Shown: positions 47,230-60,134, counted from the first letter of the stretch. The stretch is 64,000 bases of DNA from Dactylis glomerata (GCA_007115705.1 QXEO01000822.1:861892-925891), one strand, 5' to 3'. Numbers and translations: made by a program. The notes: a model not told the origin generated them from the letters alone.

Positions 47230-49810
47230 TTTACTATATATAAAGCCAAGCACTTTGGTGCTCTCCCAGCCCACGGGGCACTGTTCATGCGTGCCATGAG
47301 CGGTGATATATATTTTTCAAGTAATTATTTGTCCATAACTTCTTTATAGTAACTTTTCAACGGTAATAATACAAGGATATTTTGTCAATTGTGTATATTG
47401 ATTTGATGGTACTTTGTACCAACATTTCGCCAACAATACATGAGCACTAATTTTTTTGAAGGTAATTTTCATACCATAATTTTCCTAATCCGACACAATT
47501 TTTCTAATTTTCCATTGTAGATATGCAACTCATTCACCAACAATATTTCCTCCACAAATGTGTTATTTTTCAACCATAATTTCCCAAAAGTGGTTTCCAA
47601 GTGGTGAAAGTAATTCATCGATGTTAATTTCTGACCATGACTTCTCGGCGTTATCTTTCCCAATTTATTGCCTCTTTTTTCTTTGACGTATTTTATATGC
47701 AATTATTCGACCGTAGATTTCTGATGGTAACTCTCCGACGGTAATTGCACAAGAATATTTCGTCAACATTGTGTGTTTTTCAACGTACTCTTTCACTAGC
47801 AGCTTTACAATAGAAACGTAATTCTTCGAGTATAATTTCCCAACCGTAAATTTCCCTATTTAACAAAAATTTTGGGCGTATTTTCCCACTGGTAAATATG
47901 CGACCATACTTAGCCAACATTACAACCATGCGGCATTTTATGACCATAATTTGCCAACTATAGTTTCCCTGACTCTTTAGCGGAAATGTTCTTTTTCTGT
48001 GGTAGCTTCAGGATCCTCCTATGATAATTTCCACACAAAAATACTGCATTATTTCCACCTATTTTATTTAACAAAATGCAACTATCTTCTTCAACTGATC
48101 ACCATTAATAATCTGTTTGTACTATTTTTTTGATGATAATGTTTCAACATTTTTTTCAATTTCCATCGCCTCACGATTACCATGTTTTTTTATCCATATT
48201 TCCCTCTTTCTTGAGCACGTCATGATCAGCTACGGACGCGAGAATAAAATCATTTTGACCCAACCTACAGTACTTCAGCAACTCAAATAATGCAGTACTT
48301 CCAAACTAGTCTTCCAAATGCATGCACTCAACAGGTCTATTAGTATGTGTTTAACCCATGTCATCAAACATTCTTCCAAACTAGTGCACCGAAGTGGCGG
48401 AAGGGGATGCCCAGGTAAGACACTTTCTCTGTTCCAAATTAATTCACGCATCTTTGGTTATATCTGGTTTAGGAACGGATGTGTCTTCAAGCCTTTGGTT
48501 TGGAGGTTCGATCATTTTGAATAAAGTTACATCTATTAATTTTGAATGGAAAGAGTTATAAGGAGTTGCATTGTAAATATCTTTAACAATCCAGATCCGG
48601 TGACATATATGTCCCATTGTTAAATTTTCATAACCCACATGCTACTTGCTGACAGGCTTCGCTTGTCAAGTGGTCCAGAGCATGCAGGTGGATCTAGCTT
48701 GTTTGGTTTGCCTCTGCTGACAAACCGTCTCAACCCCCACTAAATTCAACGATTATGCCATGATGTGAAGTTCTATGATATGTGTATAATTTGAAGGATG
48801 TGGGACAGACTAGACAAATCGATGAATAAATTTACAATTTTACAATGAGCACTGAAGAATATAAAATTCTTAAAATTAAATCTTTGACATGCCAATGATT
48901 TTTTTCTGTAATTTATCAATTGCCGGAGAAAGCACATTAGTGGACTATCCATAAATGGGCTTAATTTAAATATATATCTTATAAAGAAAACCACAACTAA
49001 CATGTATTTATGAGAGTATTTCATTTTTTTGCGGGTATTTCATAATGCTCAAGCTATCCACATCAACAAAATTTTAGCCAGCCAATTATCATGCTATCTC
49101 CATTAACTTTCATTAGTGATATGTAATTTATAAATTGCTGAAGAAAGCATGTTAGTGGAATATCCGTAAATGGGCTTAATTGAAATATATATCTTATAAA
49201 TAAAACCACAACCAACATGTATTTGTGAGAGGTTTTCATAAAGATCAAGCTATCCAGATCACCAAAATTTTAGCCAGCCAATTATCATGCTATCTCCATT
49301 AACTTTCATTAGTGGTAGTCTATCTATACAACATGTCCACGTCATCTTTGTCATCAATACAACAGTTTACCTTGGAAAGATTTACTTGCCAAATGTACAA
49401 CAATGTCACATCACTTTGTACTTGGTCGAATATTGTGCTCAATGGAATATTTTATTTTCTATAGACAACTTCATGTTTCAGGTGTATTTTACCATTTCAT
49501 TTTGACAATAAAACCTTATAGAGAGTGCTGCTCCAACATGCAGGGTATTCTTCGAGTTTTGAGAATGAAAAAGACATACAGTAACAACAAACCTAAAATG
49601 TTATAAAGAGTGTTATCAACCAGATAAATTATTTATTATCCCAATCGAGAAAAAAATTATTGTAGAAAATATCGCATAAGGTGCCATGCACAAGCATAAA
49701 AAATATATGCGGATGAGGTACATGCCTTCACTGGATGTGATTGTACCCACATACAAAATTGAGGCAGTCAATATTAGAGATCCCAAATTATCAGAAGCAT
49801 CGACTTATCT
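47230..49810. repeat. Segmental duplication, unit 2
   Basis: Counterpart of 35640-35962 plus 43333-45830. The start (47240-47310, GCACTTTGGTGCTC... CACTGTTCATGCG) also resembles 26480-26540, the proposed Helitron left end. It retains about 80 bp (47645-47725) missing from unit 1 where the mini-CACTA sits. No coding sequence is seen. Confidence 0.75.
48908..49315. repeat. Tandem duplication of about 200 bp inside unit 2
   Basis: Copy 1 48908-49122 and copy 2 49123-49315 share GTAATTTATMAATTGC, GGGCTTAATT, AACCACAAC.AACATGTATTT and TTTTAGCCAGCCAATTATCA. Unit 1 of the larger duplication has only one copy. Confidence 0.85.
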
Positions 49811-51422
49811 ATTATATTATTAAAACAAGGTGGAGATTTATCTTGCTAAAACTAAGATATATAAACGGTGGAGATTTGATGTATCTACACGCACAATAAG
49901 TTTAGAACGTAAATGATTGACTGTTGTCCGGCACCAACACGCTAGAGTTAGAGTTCTACGTATATGGAAAAAACTTGCCTGAGCACTATCTCACCTACAC
50001 TCTCTTACTGTTTGAGATTTATTTTTTTATATCCCCTAAACTATATAACATATGGACTTAAAACTTTGCAGGTCACTGTAATATTGCAACTAGAATGTGA
50101 CAAAAATAGTTTAGAATTTTTTTGTGAAATTTAAAATTCAACAAAAATTGTTTTTAAAAGTATATATATACTGTCATAAAAATCCTGAAATATTTTTCCC
50201 AAAATCTATCTCAAATGTTTCAGTGAACTGCCAAGTTTCAGATTCAAAGGTTGTATAGAGTGAGAGATACAAAAAAGAAAAGTTGTTAGAGGGCAAAAAA
50301 TAGGCCAGTACAGATCTTGATGTATGAATTAACAGACCAGATTAGAGTTGTAGGTGAGATGGTGCTCAGAAAATGCACTCTCCTATCGTATATACATATG
50401 AAGAGACATTGACTAGGACACTGAATAAGTCATCGGCAAGAGAGAGCTTCCCAATCTAACGTGTTGTCTCTCGCGTAGAGTTCATGAGCTTCACCCCGGC
50501 GCGGCAACATAGCAGCCAGCCGGACAAGTAATAATCGGATTTACCTGCCTAGAGTTCTACGTATATACGTATGAAGAGATATTGGCTAGGAAACTGAAAA
50601 ATAAATCAGCGGCAAGGTAATGCTTCCTAATCGAAGGTGTTGTGTCTCTCGCGTAGAGTTCGTGAGCTTTACGCCGGCGGCAACATATAGCAGCGAGCCA
50701 TCAATATATCTTTGCATGCAATCAAGGTTGGCTCAACATATGAACTCTTGGACAATTGGCGAGATATCAATCTTGCTCGAAGCTGTACGAGGCAGCTATG
50801 GATCAACGGCGACACAAAATGTCAAACATTGGCGTCGGTAGACGATTTGATGATCCACCATGTGACGCCAGTTTGCAACAGTTAGGCTTGATTATTATCG
50901 AATCACGCATGTGAACTCAAGTTTATTGTTCACTTTCATCAAATAAATTATTCGAGCTGACCACCCAGTGCACGAAGTCGGCGTGCACGAAAGTTCCATA
51001 GTCGCCTATTTGGGTGGCACAACATGAAAATCTGCCGGCTGTGATGTTTGGTAAATTATAGATGAAACGGCCAAAGAAGACAACATATTGCATGAAGAAA
51101 ATAGCTTGAGGGACTTGAGGAGTCATCAAATATGGTGCATGGATTAAGTTTCTAGGTGTATTAACATCTGCCTACGTAATATCTTTCTTGAGGATCCGCC
51201 GCAACAAGAAGAAAAGAATCGGTAAGGGTTCTGATTCATCGTCGATTTACTAGAACCACCGAGCCACCAACTGTGGTACTGCTCGCACGTCAGGGTAACG
51301 AGGCTCACACCATCCTTAAGTACACAAGTGGTAATTGAGCCACTGATCAAGAGTAGAACCGAAGCGTGAAGCCTGCATGTTCATCGTCGTTGTGCTGCAG
51401 GGCCTAGAAGACGAACGAGATG
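49811..51422. other. Unassigned region with a short tandem duplication
   Basis: Two diverged copies of a segment of about 140 bp lie at 50387-50522 and 50559-50700 (shared words: ATATGAAGAGA, TCTCGCGTAGAGTTC.TGAGCTT, CCGGCG, CAACATA). The minus-strand frames at 50923-51129 and 51144-51350 look like small pieces of protein-coding sequence but match nothing I recognise. They end at the CACTA terminus. Confidence 0.5.
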
Positions 51423-51640
51423 CACTAGTCGAAAAATGGACATCAATACCGGTTCCAGAGGCCCATTTGTACCGGAAATCAAACCGGTACAAAAGATTCG
51501 GGACAAAAGCCCCCCCCCCCCTCTTTGGTACCGGTTCCTTACAAACCGGTATTAAAGGGGCCTCCACGTTGGCTCCCAGGAGAGTGCAGGGCTAGGGACC
51601 TTTGGTACCGGTTTGTAACACGAACCGGTACCAAAGGAAT
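51423..51640. repeat. CACTA terminus and subterminal repeats
   Basis: At least six direct or inverted copies of TACCGGTTT / AAACCGGTA follow the CACTA terminus and are expected to be transposase-binding sites. A run of 12 C residues is embedded at 51510-51521. Confidence 0.8.
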
Positions 51641-51931
51641 TCAGGGTTTAGGGTTTTAGGAGGGGTTTAGGGGTATCGGACCATTTCATCGTACGAGGAT
51701 CGCGTCGATGCGCCAGAAACGCGTTTGGATTTAGGAATACATGAAGATCAAGGTAATGCATATCAACTTGGTGCATATAATATAACACATGTAATTGCAT
51801 AAGATCGCAAATTAAGTAGTACATGCATGAAGATCGATCTTCATGCATAGTGGTACTATCCGAGGCATACTATCTATTACATGTTGCATAGTGGTACTCT
51901 CCGAGTCAAGCTATATATTACAAGTAGATCT

Positions 51932-54900
51932 TCATTCATAGTGGTACTCTGCGAAGTTAGGTATGACGTCCCGAAGGAAAAATCCCGCCAATTCCTCGCC
52001 AATTGCTTTGAAGCGGTGCTCGATTGGGAGCCTGTCACGCTTTCTTGCCAACTGTAAAAGAATGATATTCAAATGAATACATAAGCTATGTATATATATA
52101 TATATCAAATCACAATCAAACAATTATGACTGAAACTTAGCACAAGTTATGGTAACAAAATAAATTTGTGAATATTGTTTTCGTACCTCTCTATTCCTTT
52201 GATTATTTGTTCTCTCGCTGACAATCTTATGGATGTTCTCGCAAACATAGTATCCACATAGATTAGTCCCCTCAGGTTGTTGCGCGCATTTCTGTACAAG
52301 AATATAATTCAATCAAATAATAATCAAGTATGATAAAGGTGTGTGGACCTAGGTAGTACTACTTACTTTGTTCGCACGCCATATCAGCTTCGGTTTCCAT
52401 CCACCGGTCAGATCTTCCTGGATGAACGTTTGCCATACGCTGCCCGACAAAAGAAAATGCATAAAAGAGTTATTAATTTGTTGATATCAGGAAATTAACG
52501 AAAAAACCGATAAGAATTAAAATTACCTTTTGAGCATATCAAAAGCCGACTTGTATAGTATAGGCTCTTTGGTTAGTGAGTCAAAGACTTCAACATCTCC
52601 ATCGTACATTTTAATGACGATAAGAATAAAGTGGAACCTGCGCACGTTTAAATATGCAGTGTCATAGATATAAGTCATCAGTTAAAATTTTAACATATGG
52701 TGAGCAAAATAGAATGTGTTATAAGACAGTTACACTTACTTGAAGTTGTAAGGCCAAAGTATTATCTTTTTGTCACGTTGTCGCTTCAAAAACCTTAGCA
52801 AAGCCTCTGGTGTATCCTTGTTATAGATGGGATCTTCTATGGTTTTTTCATGCATTGTATCTGGGTCAATGAACCCAATGTCCGTGATTTCATCCCTTTT
52901 GCATTCGAGCTTCTTCGATCTGCATAATATAGCGCACAAAAGATTAAATTGAGGATAATTTGCAGACAATGAATGAGCTGAGCTAAAGACTTCTCAAATT
53001 ATATTAATAAATCACTTACAGACAATAGGAACTGATGATAGATTTGTCGATGGCCCGGAGATTGTATAACTGAAAAAGTTCGAGGAAGTCAACGCTCACA
53101 GAGTATTCTTGGAAGTAGTGCTCATCCTTAACTCGCACCATGATACAATCAATCCCTCTCTTTGTGGCATTAGTGTACCACGCATTCAAATTACGCATAC
53201 ATGTTGGTAGCAACCTGATATTCTCGACCAGATCTTTCCCTTGAACAAATTGATATACTACTTCAGCGATGGGGTAATCAATTGTGTTTTGTCGAGAACT
53301 TTCAACGGCCTTCTCGTCAAACACCTTGAGAGGGGGGACCGATTGAACGGGTTGTTCTCCGAGCTGGTACACTTGTTTCCTAGTTTTCGCCGAGACCACC
53401 GATTGATCGGGTTTTTTCACCTCCACCATAGCGTCATACGACTTTTCAATAGAACACCTATAGTCAGATGGCGGCGATGGTGGAGGGTCATATAGATTCT
53501 CAACGGTACGAATAACTTTCACCGGATCTAGAGTCTTCTCAAAAGGTATCTCTGGCACTTTCTTAGCAAAATGTTTTGCCACCTCGGACTTAGAGATTTC
53601 GCTGCATTCCTCGATAGTTCTTTCCCAAGGTAACTTCTCGATAGGCGGCAGTGGTTTCTCCTTTCTAGGTCTCTTCCTAGGCGGCGTACCGTTCCGCTTA
53701 AAAAACGCAGTCTTACGCGGAGGATCTCGAGATGGTGGACTCGCGCTGGGGTCCCTCTCTGGTAGGTGTGGACTTTGCTGCTCATGTGGACTGCTACCAG
53801 GCGGAGTCGATGGCCATTGCTGCTCATGTGGAATTTGCTGCTCATGTGGACTGCTACGAGGAGGAGTCGGTGGCCTTGGCAAAAGGACGATGTATTTCTT
53901 GGACCATATGGCGAAACCGCGCTTGACATCGGCCAGTGTCTTCTCTTCGTCACCTCCAGGAAAATCAAGCTCCATTGTTTCAAAACTCGGAACAACGTCA
54001 TCCACCCCGACACGAACACAGCCAGCTAGAATGGGCATATGATGGTGCGTTGCTCCATCTTCATTTGGGTAAACATAGCCGACCGCCACCTTAACGGACA
54101 CGTTCCTCATTTGCACATGTAGCTCGCAATCTGTCTTCTCCGTGACATAATCCACGGGGTAGCTTCCTGCACATTCAAGATGCGAGGAACCCACACTGCT
54201 TCTTCGCTGAGATGGGGCGGCATCGGCTTGAGGATCTTGTATAAACAGCGGCTGATCAGGTGCCCTCTGATTTTTCTCAAGCACCTCCACCCTATTTATC
54301 AATTCCGCTAACCTGTCTAAGTCCTGCTTCTTCTTTCTCGAACGGCTTCTATAAGTGTCAGTGCACTCCGGCCATGCTTCCTTCATGGTGACACCTGGGA
54401 GGGCTCATATCCGTCCAACGTGTTCCGCATTCCCAAGAGCGAGTGTCAGCTCGTCATTCTCTCTATCGGGAATGTACTCTCCCTTTCTAACTTTTTCAAT
54501 TGCATCTATAAGCTGCGTCGTGATTGCATTAACTTTTTCCTTCCATTTTCCCTTTGCAACGATCTGCCCTGTCTTTGGGTCCAACCCTGCCCCATGCGCG
54601 AACAACCAGAACTTGGACCGGTCGGGCCAGTCCCATGTCTGTGGAGTGATTCCTGCCTCCATCAGTTTAGCTTCAAATGCTCTCCACTTCGGAATGGCAG
54701 TCTTGTAGCCACCTGACCCCAAATGATGGAAATGTTCCTTCTTTGAAGCATTTTTCGTATTTGTGACTGATCGGGACACAGCAGTAGAAGATTTCTTATA
54801 GATCTTAAATGCGGGCCAGTGATCTTTTATCTTCACTAGACTTCCAGTGAATATTGGATCTTTATCTGCATATCTGGCCCATAAATTTTTCTTCCAGGTC

Positions 54901-55551
54901 TGGAATTGTGTGGCCATCCTCTTAAGAGTCCATTCCTTGACTTTCTTCTTCTGGCCTTCCGTCATGTCTTCCGGTAGGCTAAAGTGTGTCAGTAGACTGT
55001 CCCAAAGAAAAAGTTTTAGAGTATCATTGACATAACTAGCTTCAGCCCCCGCGTTCTTCGGCTTATGCCACTCTACAATGCTGATCGGTACATGGTCCCT
55101 AACAAGAACTCCAGCTTGGTTTATAAATTTACGGCAGTGCTCCTTGGGCTCCACCGGTTGACCACTAGCCTTAAATGCGGTGAGGGCTAACCTACCCTCG
55201 CCCTTTAGACGTTGCGTCGGGCCTCGTTGCTTTTTAACAGATTTGCTCGATGATCCAGAAGGCTAAAAGAAAAATGATTCGTTAATAAGTGTAATACAAA
55301 TAAATCAATGCATCAAGTGATGAACATATAGCCTTGATATACACCTCGCCGGAGTTTATTAAGGACACTTCGTTGTCTCTTCTTTCTTCAGACTCAAGTC
55401 CCTCACCGACATCATTCAAAAATTGTGAGCCGAAATCATCGTCATCTCCATCGGGTTCTCCATTGGGTTCCGGTCCACGGGCACTCTCAAATATCATTTT
55501 CTGCACCATTTGTTCTCGCTCCTCATCTCGGATGAAGGTGTCGTCCTCCAT
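51932..55551 (-). CDS. CACTA-encoded protein with C-terminal Ulp1/C48 protease domain, seven exons, one in-frame stop
   Basis: Exons in coding order: 55551-55345, 55262-53020, 52919-52740, 52637-52527, 52439-52367, 52291-52187, 52051-51932. All introns follow GT-AG and all junctions keep frame, giving 1012 codons. The N-terminal third is a plant transposase-like (Transposase_24/Ptta) region, the middle is a Pro-rich low-complexity linker (SPHEQQ repeats), and the C-terminus is a C48 cysteine-protease fold with His in FHFILIVIK, Asp in VFDSL, Gln in CAQQPEG and Cys in NLCGYYVC. Such domains resemble SUMO proteases, but their role in CACTA transposition is unknown. A TGA at 54407-54405 interrupts exon 2, consistent with CGA-to-TGA, so full-length protein is not expected. 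Confidence 0.88.
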
Positions 55552-55559
55552 AGCTCAAT

Positions 55560-58425
55560 GTCACTGCAAAATTAAGTGCAATTATTTTGTTTTTATTAAT
55601 GGACAAGATATATGTATAGGATGACAAACAATGTCTTATAGAACACTTGTACCATGTATACTATAGAAGAACTCGGACATATATGGAAGGGGACCACATG
55701 GAATTGAGGATTAAAACCATGAGAACAACTAGTGGTAAATCACAACACAACACAACACAACAACATCATTATCTCGACACAACACAACAACATCATTATC
55801 TCGAATTCACAACACAACAACATCATTATCTCGAGAAACAAGTAAGCATGTCAGATCCTTCATAGTTTCACTTACAGCACTATGATGGAGATTTCACAAC
55901 ACAATAGGGAGTCCAGCATGCAACAACATACATAGCAGCAACATTTGTTCATATTTCAGAACATACATAGGTCAAAACAAAAAAGGACAATCTATTTTAT
56001 AGCTGCATAGTATCCCAGATTAGCATGCCATCTCAGTGCTTCCAGCTAAACCACCTCACCTGTGATTATAGAAAGGAAATAAAGGACCTGTGTATGATTC
56101 AAGAATAAATTAAGTTAACATAAACTTTGGGCTCCTCTACATCACACAAGACACTGAAAACCTAACTAAACAAAGCCCCATTTGTTGCACTATATGTGGG
56201 GTAAAAATCACAACCATAAATTATAAGTAGCTTGTATCGGCTAGCAGCAGCAACTAGTACAAAATAATAAGAAGATCAAGACATGGTGCGTTGCCATTTG
56301 CCAATACAAAATTAATTTTTAAGTATCGGCTAGCAGCAGCAACTAGTACTCAAACCAGAAGGATCCTAACAGAGAGGCTGAATAGCAACTAGCAGGAGCA
56401 ACTAGCAACTAATACAAAATTAATTTTTAAATCAAGCCCTGAAGGCTGAATAGAACAGGTTATGTTTGTAGCATAGAGGCAAAAGAATAATAACATGAAA
56501 GGATCCTAACTTAGGCAAAAATAATCCTAACTAAACTATCACTTAATGTTACAGAGCAAAATGCAATAATCTAGCAGTATTTACAAAATAAGCTAGCAGA
56601 TTTGCTAAACTTGTTAATTTGTGCAATAATGACACAACTAGTGGTGTTGAAAACACTAGAAGACGAGCATGAAATTTGCTAGTGTACTAGCATGAAATCT
56701 GCTAGTACACTAGAAGGTTACCTATATTGGAGTATTAAATACAACTTGTGTTTCTTATATTGGTATATAGTATGTATATCATTCTCAATAGGGCTTGACT
56801 GTCACATATTATAGCTAAAATAATCTGCATATGGTCTCTTGAAAAGTAAGCAACCATGGACCCCTCAAAACTAAAAACTTTTCTAACAGACATCTCAATA
56901 TAGCAGACAAATCAATGGAGATCCTCTGGTAATTCTAGAGTATGAGTTGGACGCTAGCCAAATATTGAGTGATAGCAATCTAGACACTCAGAAAGATCAG
57001 CTACTATTACTACTTCAAGCACATGAGCATATAGTAGTACACAATTCAGCACTCTTAGGGCATCAATCAACCTTACAGCAGCTTAACTGTTTCTGTTGAA
57101 GTTCCAAGGTGATATCACTGAATATGCAGTTCAAGAACAAGGACCATGGATCAAGAATAGTGGAATTACTACACCAAGATAACTGATCCTAAGTAACAAA
57201 TAATATCAGCTAATTTACTGCATTTTTGTACTTCTCTATTTGCGTTAAAACAATTTAAAACCAAAATAGGCTTTGTATCATACTACCACATATATGTGAG
57301 CTGTGGCTGCTACTTGCATAAGATCTTAGTTACTGAATCATGATGTAAGATATGAAATTTATCTTTGTTTCAAGTTATATTAGAAGTACAAGGGGCACGT
57401 CCTGAACAGATGATTTCAGTTGCTATAGAGTGGTCAATCCCAGACATCACATAGAAAAAGGATGGCATGCAGAGCAAGATTTTTTCATGGTTAAGACAAC
57501 TCCATGCACCTTAGCAGGTATGTCAACTATGCAAAACAGATTAGACTTCATTTCTTTTTGTCTGTCAAAACTCATTAGCTACCCATTCATCAATTAACTA
57601 AAGGCCATGCAGCCCAGGACTAAAAAAATGTTTCTCATGTTCTAATGAAATCCACGACATAAAGAGTACTAGAAAAGGAATAAGGCAACACTGATAAAAG
57701 CAAAACAGGCCAAATATTCTAGACAAATTATTCCCATGTCCACAAAGAACACACCAAGCTATAAAATAATTTTGATATTTGCATATGCTTGAAAGCACTC
57801 CTATAGTTTTTATGAGAGATCAGGAGTCCAAGGTCATGCAGACATAATTTAAGATGAAGCAACCATTCATCAGAACATGGGTTTTCCACAAACCTACATA
57901 TGAATCACATAAAGACATACAAGGCATGGAGCCATAAGAAAAGTAGCAACCAAACAAAGTAATGCACTGAAGTGAAAATTCATAATGTGGTTAAATTCAT
58001 GGGTTCTAGATAGATACTAGATATTGTTTGTGATATAACAGGAACTTGTAAGTTGTAAAGATATGCCAGACCTGAGAAAAGTGATTTTAGAACCAACTGA
58101 ATACCATATTAGAAGTGAACTGAATAATCACATAAGGTTTCCTTTCTGCTTTTAATCTGTATTAAACCTTGATGTCCTGATGCCATTTGACACTATCACT
58201 TTGTTACATGCAGAGTGTCCTCTGTGTCAAGGTATTGGATGAGTTAATGTTCCCATATATGTCTTAACAGATCGGCTTATGTCTAGGTTAGTGAACTGCA
58301 TTCTTTCATATCACTAGTAGTTGATAGCACATTTACACCCATACCAAACAAGGCCTTAAGGAGCAGCAGGTCGTCTCGAACAAATCAGTGCAGGAGACAA
58401 GATTAGAGAGGGAGAGGTTACCTGT
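55560..58425 (-). other. Probable first intron or upstream region of the Ulp1-domain gene
   Basis: AT-rich, no supported gene. It contains three tandem 33-bp units (AACACAACAACATCATTATC-type) at about 55738-55837. A splice-donor-like TACAG/GTAACC near 58425-58430 on the minus strand suggests an intron that ends before the ATG at 55551. Confidence 0.4.
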
Positions 58426-58725
58426 AAGACGACGGGAAGCCGGAGAGGACATGCGCGGCCGCACGAGCTGAGAGGGCAAGGGCGCCACCGGCCGGCCGGG
58501 TCTTGATCTGTGGCGGGGGCGTGGGAAGGAGGCCGGGGCACCGATGCGCGGCTGCGTGTTTCGGCGAGAGGAAGGATGCGGGAGGAGTCCGGTGGCTCGA
58601 GGCTGCGTGCTCCGGCGGATCAAGGCAGCTCAATTCCGGCAGATCGAGGCGGCGCTGCGCGTGCGTGTGTTTGGAGAGAGAGAGAGGGGAACGACTCAGA
58701 CTAGGCGCGTGGAAGAAAAAGGCCC
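58426..58725 (-). other. GC-rich probable 5' UTR exon of the Ulp1-domain gene
   Basis: GC-rich block between a subterminal-type repeat array (58728-58885) and a donor-like site at 58425. Frames are short and inconsistent, so it is read as noncoding leader. Confidence 0.35.
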
Positions 58726-58727
58726 TA

Positions 58728-58885
58728 GGCCTTTGGTACGGTTGCTGTAAAGAACCGGTACTAAAGGTTACCTTTAGTACCGGTTCGTAACAGCAACCGG
58801 TACCAAATATAATTACGAAATTTTTTTTCACGATTTTAACCTTTCGTACCGGTTCTTTCCACCAACCGGTACCAAAGGTTTTTTT
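58728..58885. repeat. Internal CACTA subterminal-type array (CTTTAGTACCGGTT)
   Basis: Inverted and direct copies of CCTTTAGTACCGGTT / AACCGGTACTAAAGG resemble the terminal array at 51440-51640 but lie 7.3 kb inside the element. They may form the promoter of the Ulp1-domain gene or mark an older nested end. Confidence 0.75.
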
Positions 58886-59390
58886 CTTTTTCTTTTGATT
58901 TTTCTGTTGCTTTTTCTGTTGCTTTTCGTTGGATTTTTCTTTTGCTGTTTCTTTTGATTTTCGTTTCATTTTTATTTTGCCGTTTCTATTGATTTTTCTT
59001 TTGCAGTTTCTTTTGATTTTCATTTTTGATTAGTTATATTTGATTTTCTATTTTCTTTTGATTAGATATGTTTGATTTTATTTTTGATTAGTTATATTTG
59101 ATTTTCTATTTTCTTTTGATTAGATATATTTGATTTTATTTTTGATTAGTTATATTTGATTTTCTTTTTTCTTTTGATTAGATATATTTGATTTTATTTT
59201 TGATTACATATATTTGATTAGTTATATTTGATTTCCTATTTTCTTTTGATTAGTTATATTTGATTTTCTTTTTGATTACTTATATTTGATTAGTTATATT
59301 TGATTTCCTATTTTCTTTTGATTAGTTATGTTTGATTTTCTTTTTGATTAGTTATATTTGATTTTTCTGTTGCAGTTTCTATTGATCATA
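58886..59390. repeat. AT-rich minisatellite
   Basis: About 500 bp of diverged units of 25-35 bp (TTTTGATTAGTTATATTTGA with TTTTCTATTTTC). No coding content. Confidence 0.92.
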
Positions 59391-59606
59391 TGTTCGCTTA
59401 ATAATTAAGTGTCGGTTAGCGCGGCGGCATGCTGCGTCCGTGAGAGGAAAAGGGCGGGAAGAAAAGGGCGGAAAGAAAAAGGCGGAAAGAAAAAGGGCGG
59501 GAAAATGATTGAACAGGAAAAGAAGTACATATCTCAACTGAAAATTAAGATACATGGCCGGATTAGGTCATAATCGGCCGAGCTTGTTTTCGAATGTTGG
59601 AGTGAT

Positions 59607-60134
59607 TCAGTCATAGTCGTGCCTAGCCCTATAAACGTCGCCACTGTAGTCGTCGTAGTCGCCGGTGTCATCGTCGCTGGCATCGGGGTCGCGGTAGTCG
59701 AACCTCGACTGGTGACCACGCGTGGGCTGAGACTGAGGGTAGCGCAGGCGGGGGCCATGGTAGGCCATGACGCTCTGGAGAGTCCGGCCGCGCCACCATA
59801 GCCGACGGCCGGCCTCGTTGAAGTTCGAACGAGGCGAGCCGTCCTCCTCGTGCCTGGCAAGCGCACTCTCACGCCGATTGATGAAGAAGGCATCCCAAGT
59901 CGGGCTGTAGTCGGGATGCCACTGAGGATTCCTCCGCTGCTCTGGCGTGAGCTCGAAGTAGTAGTGGTTCGTGATGGCCATCTGGCGCGCCACACCTACA
60001 GGGACAGGAGGGACCGGTACGCCTCCGACGCTCAGCATCCAGCCGGTGGGGACGCGGCAGCCCGGCGGGCAGGGGTAGTTTGAGGCGCAAAGCGCCTCCG
60101 CCTCCTGGGGGGTTAGAGATACGATGGAAGCCAT
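59607..60134 (-). CDS. Accessory CACTA protein, 175 aa, function unknown
   Basis: The start MASIVSLTPQEAEAL at 60134 is chosen because a TATA box (CTATATATAT, about 60201-60210) lies roughly 70 bp upstream; the longer frame to 60299 would run through it. The protein has a Pro-rich N-terminal half with VPTGWMLSVGGVPVPPVP, a helical part with NHYYFELTPEQRRNPQWHPD and WDAFFINRRESALARHEEDG, then NEAGRRLWWRGRTL, and an acidic Asp/Tyr-rich tail. No signal peptide or membrane segment is seen. I recall similar hypothetical proteins from wheat CACTA elements but no assigned role. The frame is intact although both large genes of the element carry stops. Confidence 0.7.
   Translation of the reverse strand: MASIVSLTPQEAEALCASNYPCPPGCRVPTGWMLSVGGVPVPPVPVGVARQMAITNHYYFELTPEQRRNPQWHPDYSPTWDAFFINRRESALARHEEDGSPRSNFNEAGRRLWWRGRTLQSVMAYHGPRLRYPQSQPTRGHQSRFDYRDPDASDDDTGDYDDYSGDVYRARHDYD

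Noticed and set aside
50923..51350. Minus-strand frames that might be host gene fragments
   Set aside because: They look somewhat protein-like but are short and match no family I can name, so no gene call was made.
53241..54716. Plus-strand frames opposite the Ulp1-domain gene
   Set aside because: Shadows of the minus-strand exon 2; the minus-strand frame has domains and precise splice sites.
55738..55837. Short regularly spaced repeats that might suggest a CRISPR-like array
   Set aside because: Three adjacent 33-bp units without unique spacers, in plant nuclear DNA.
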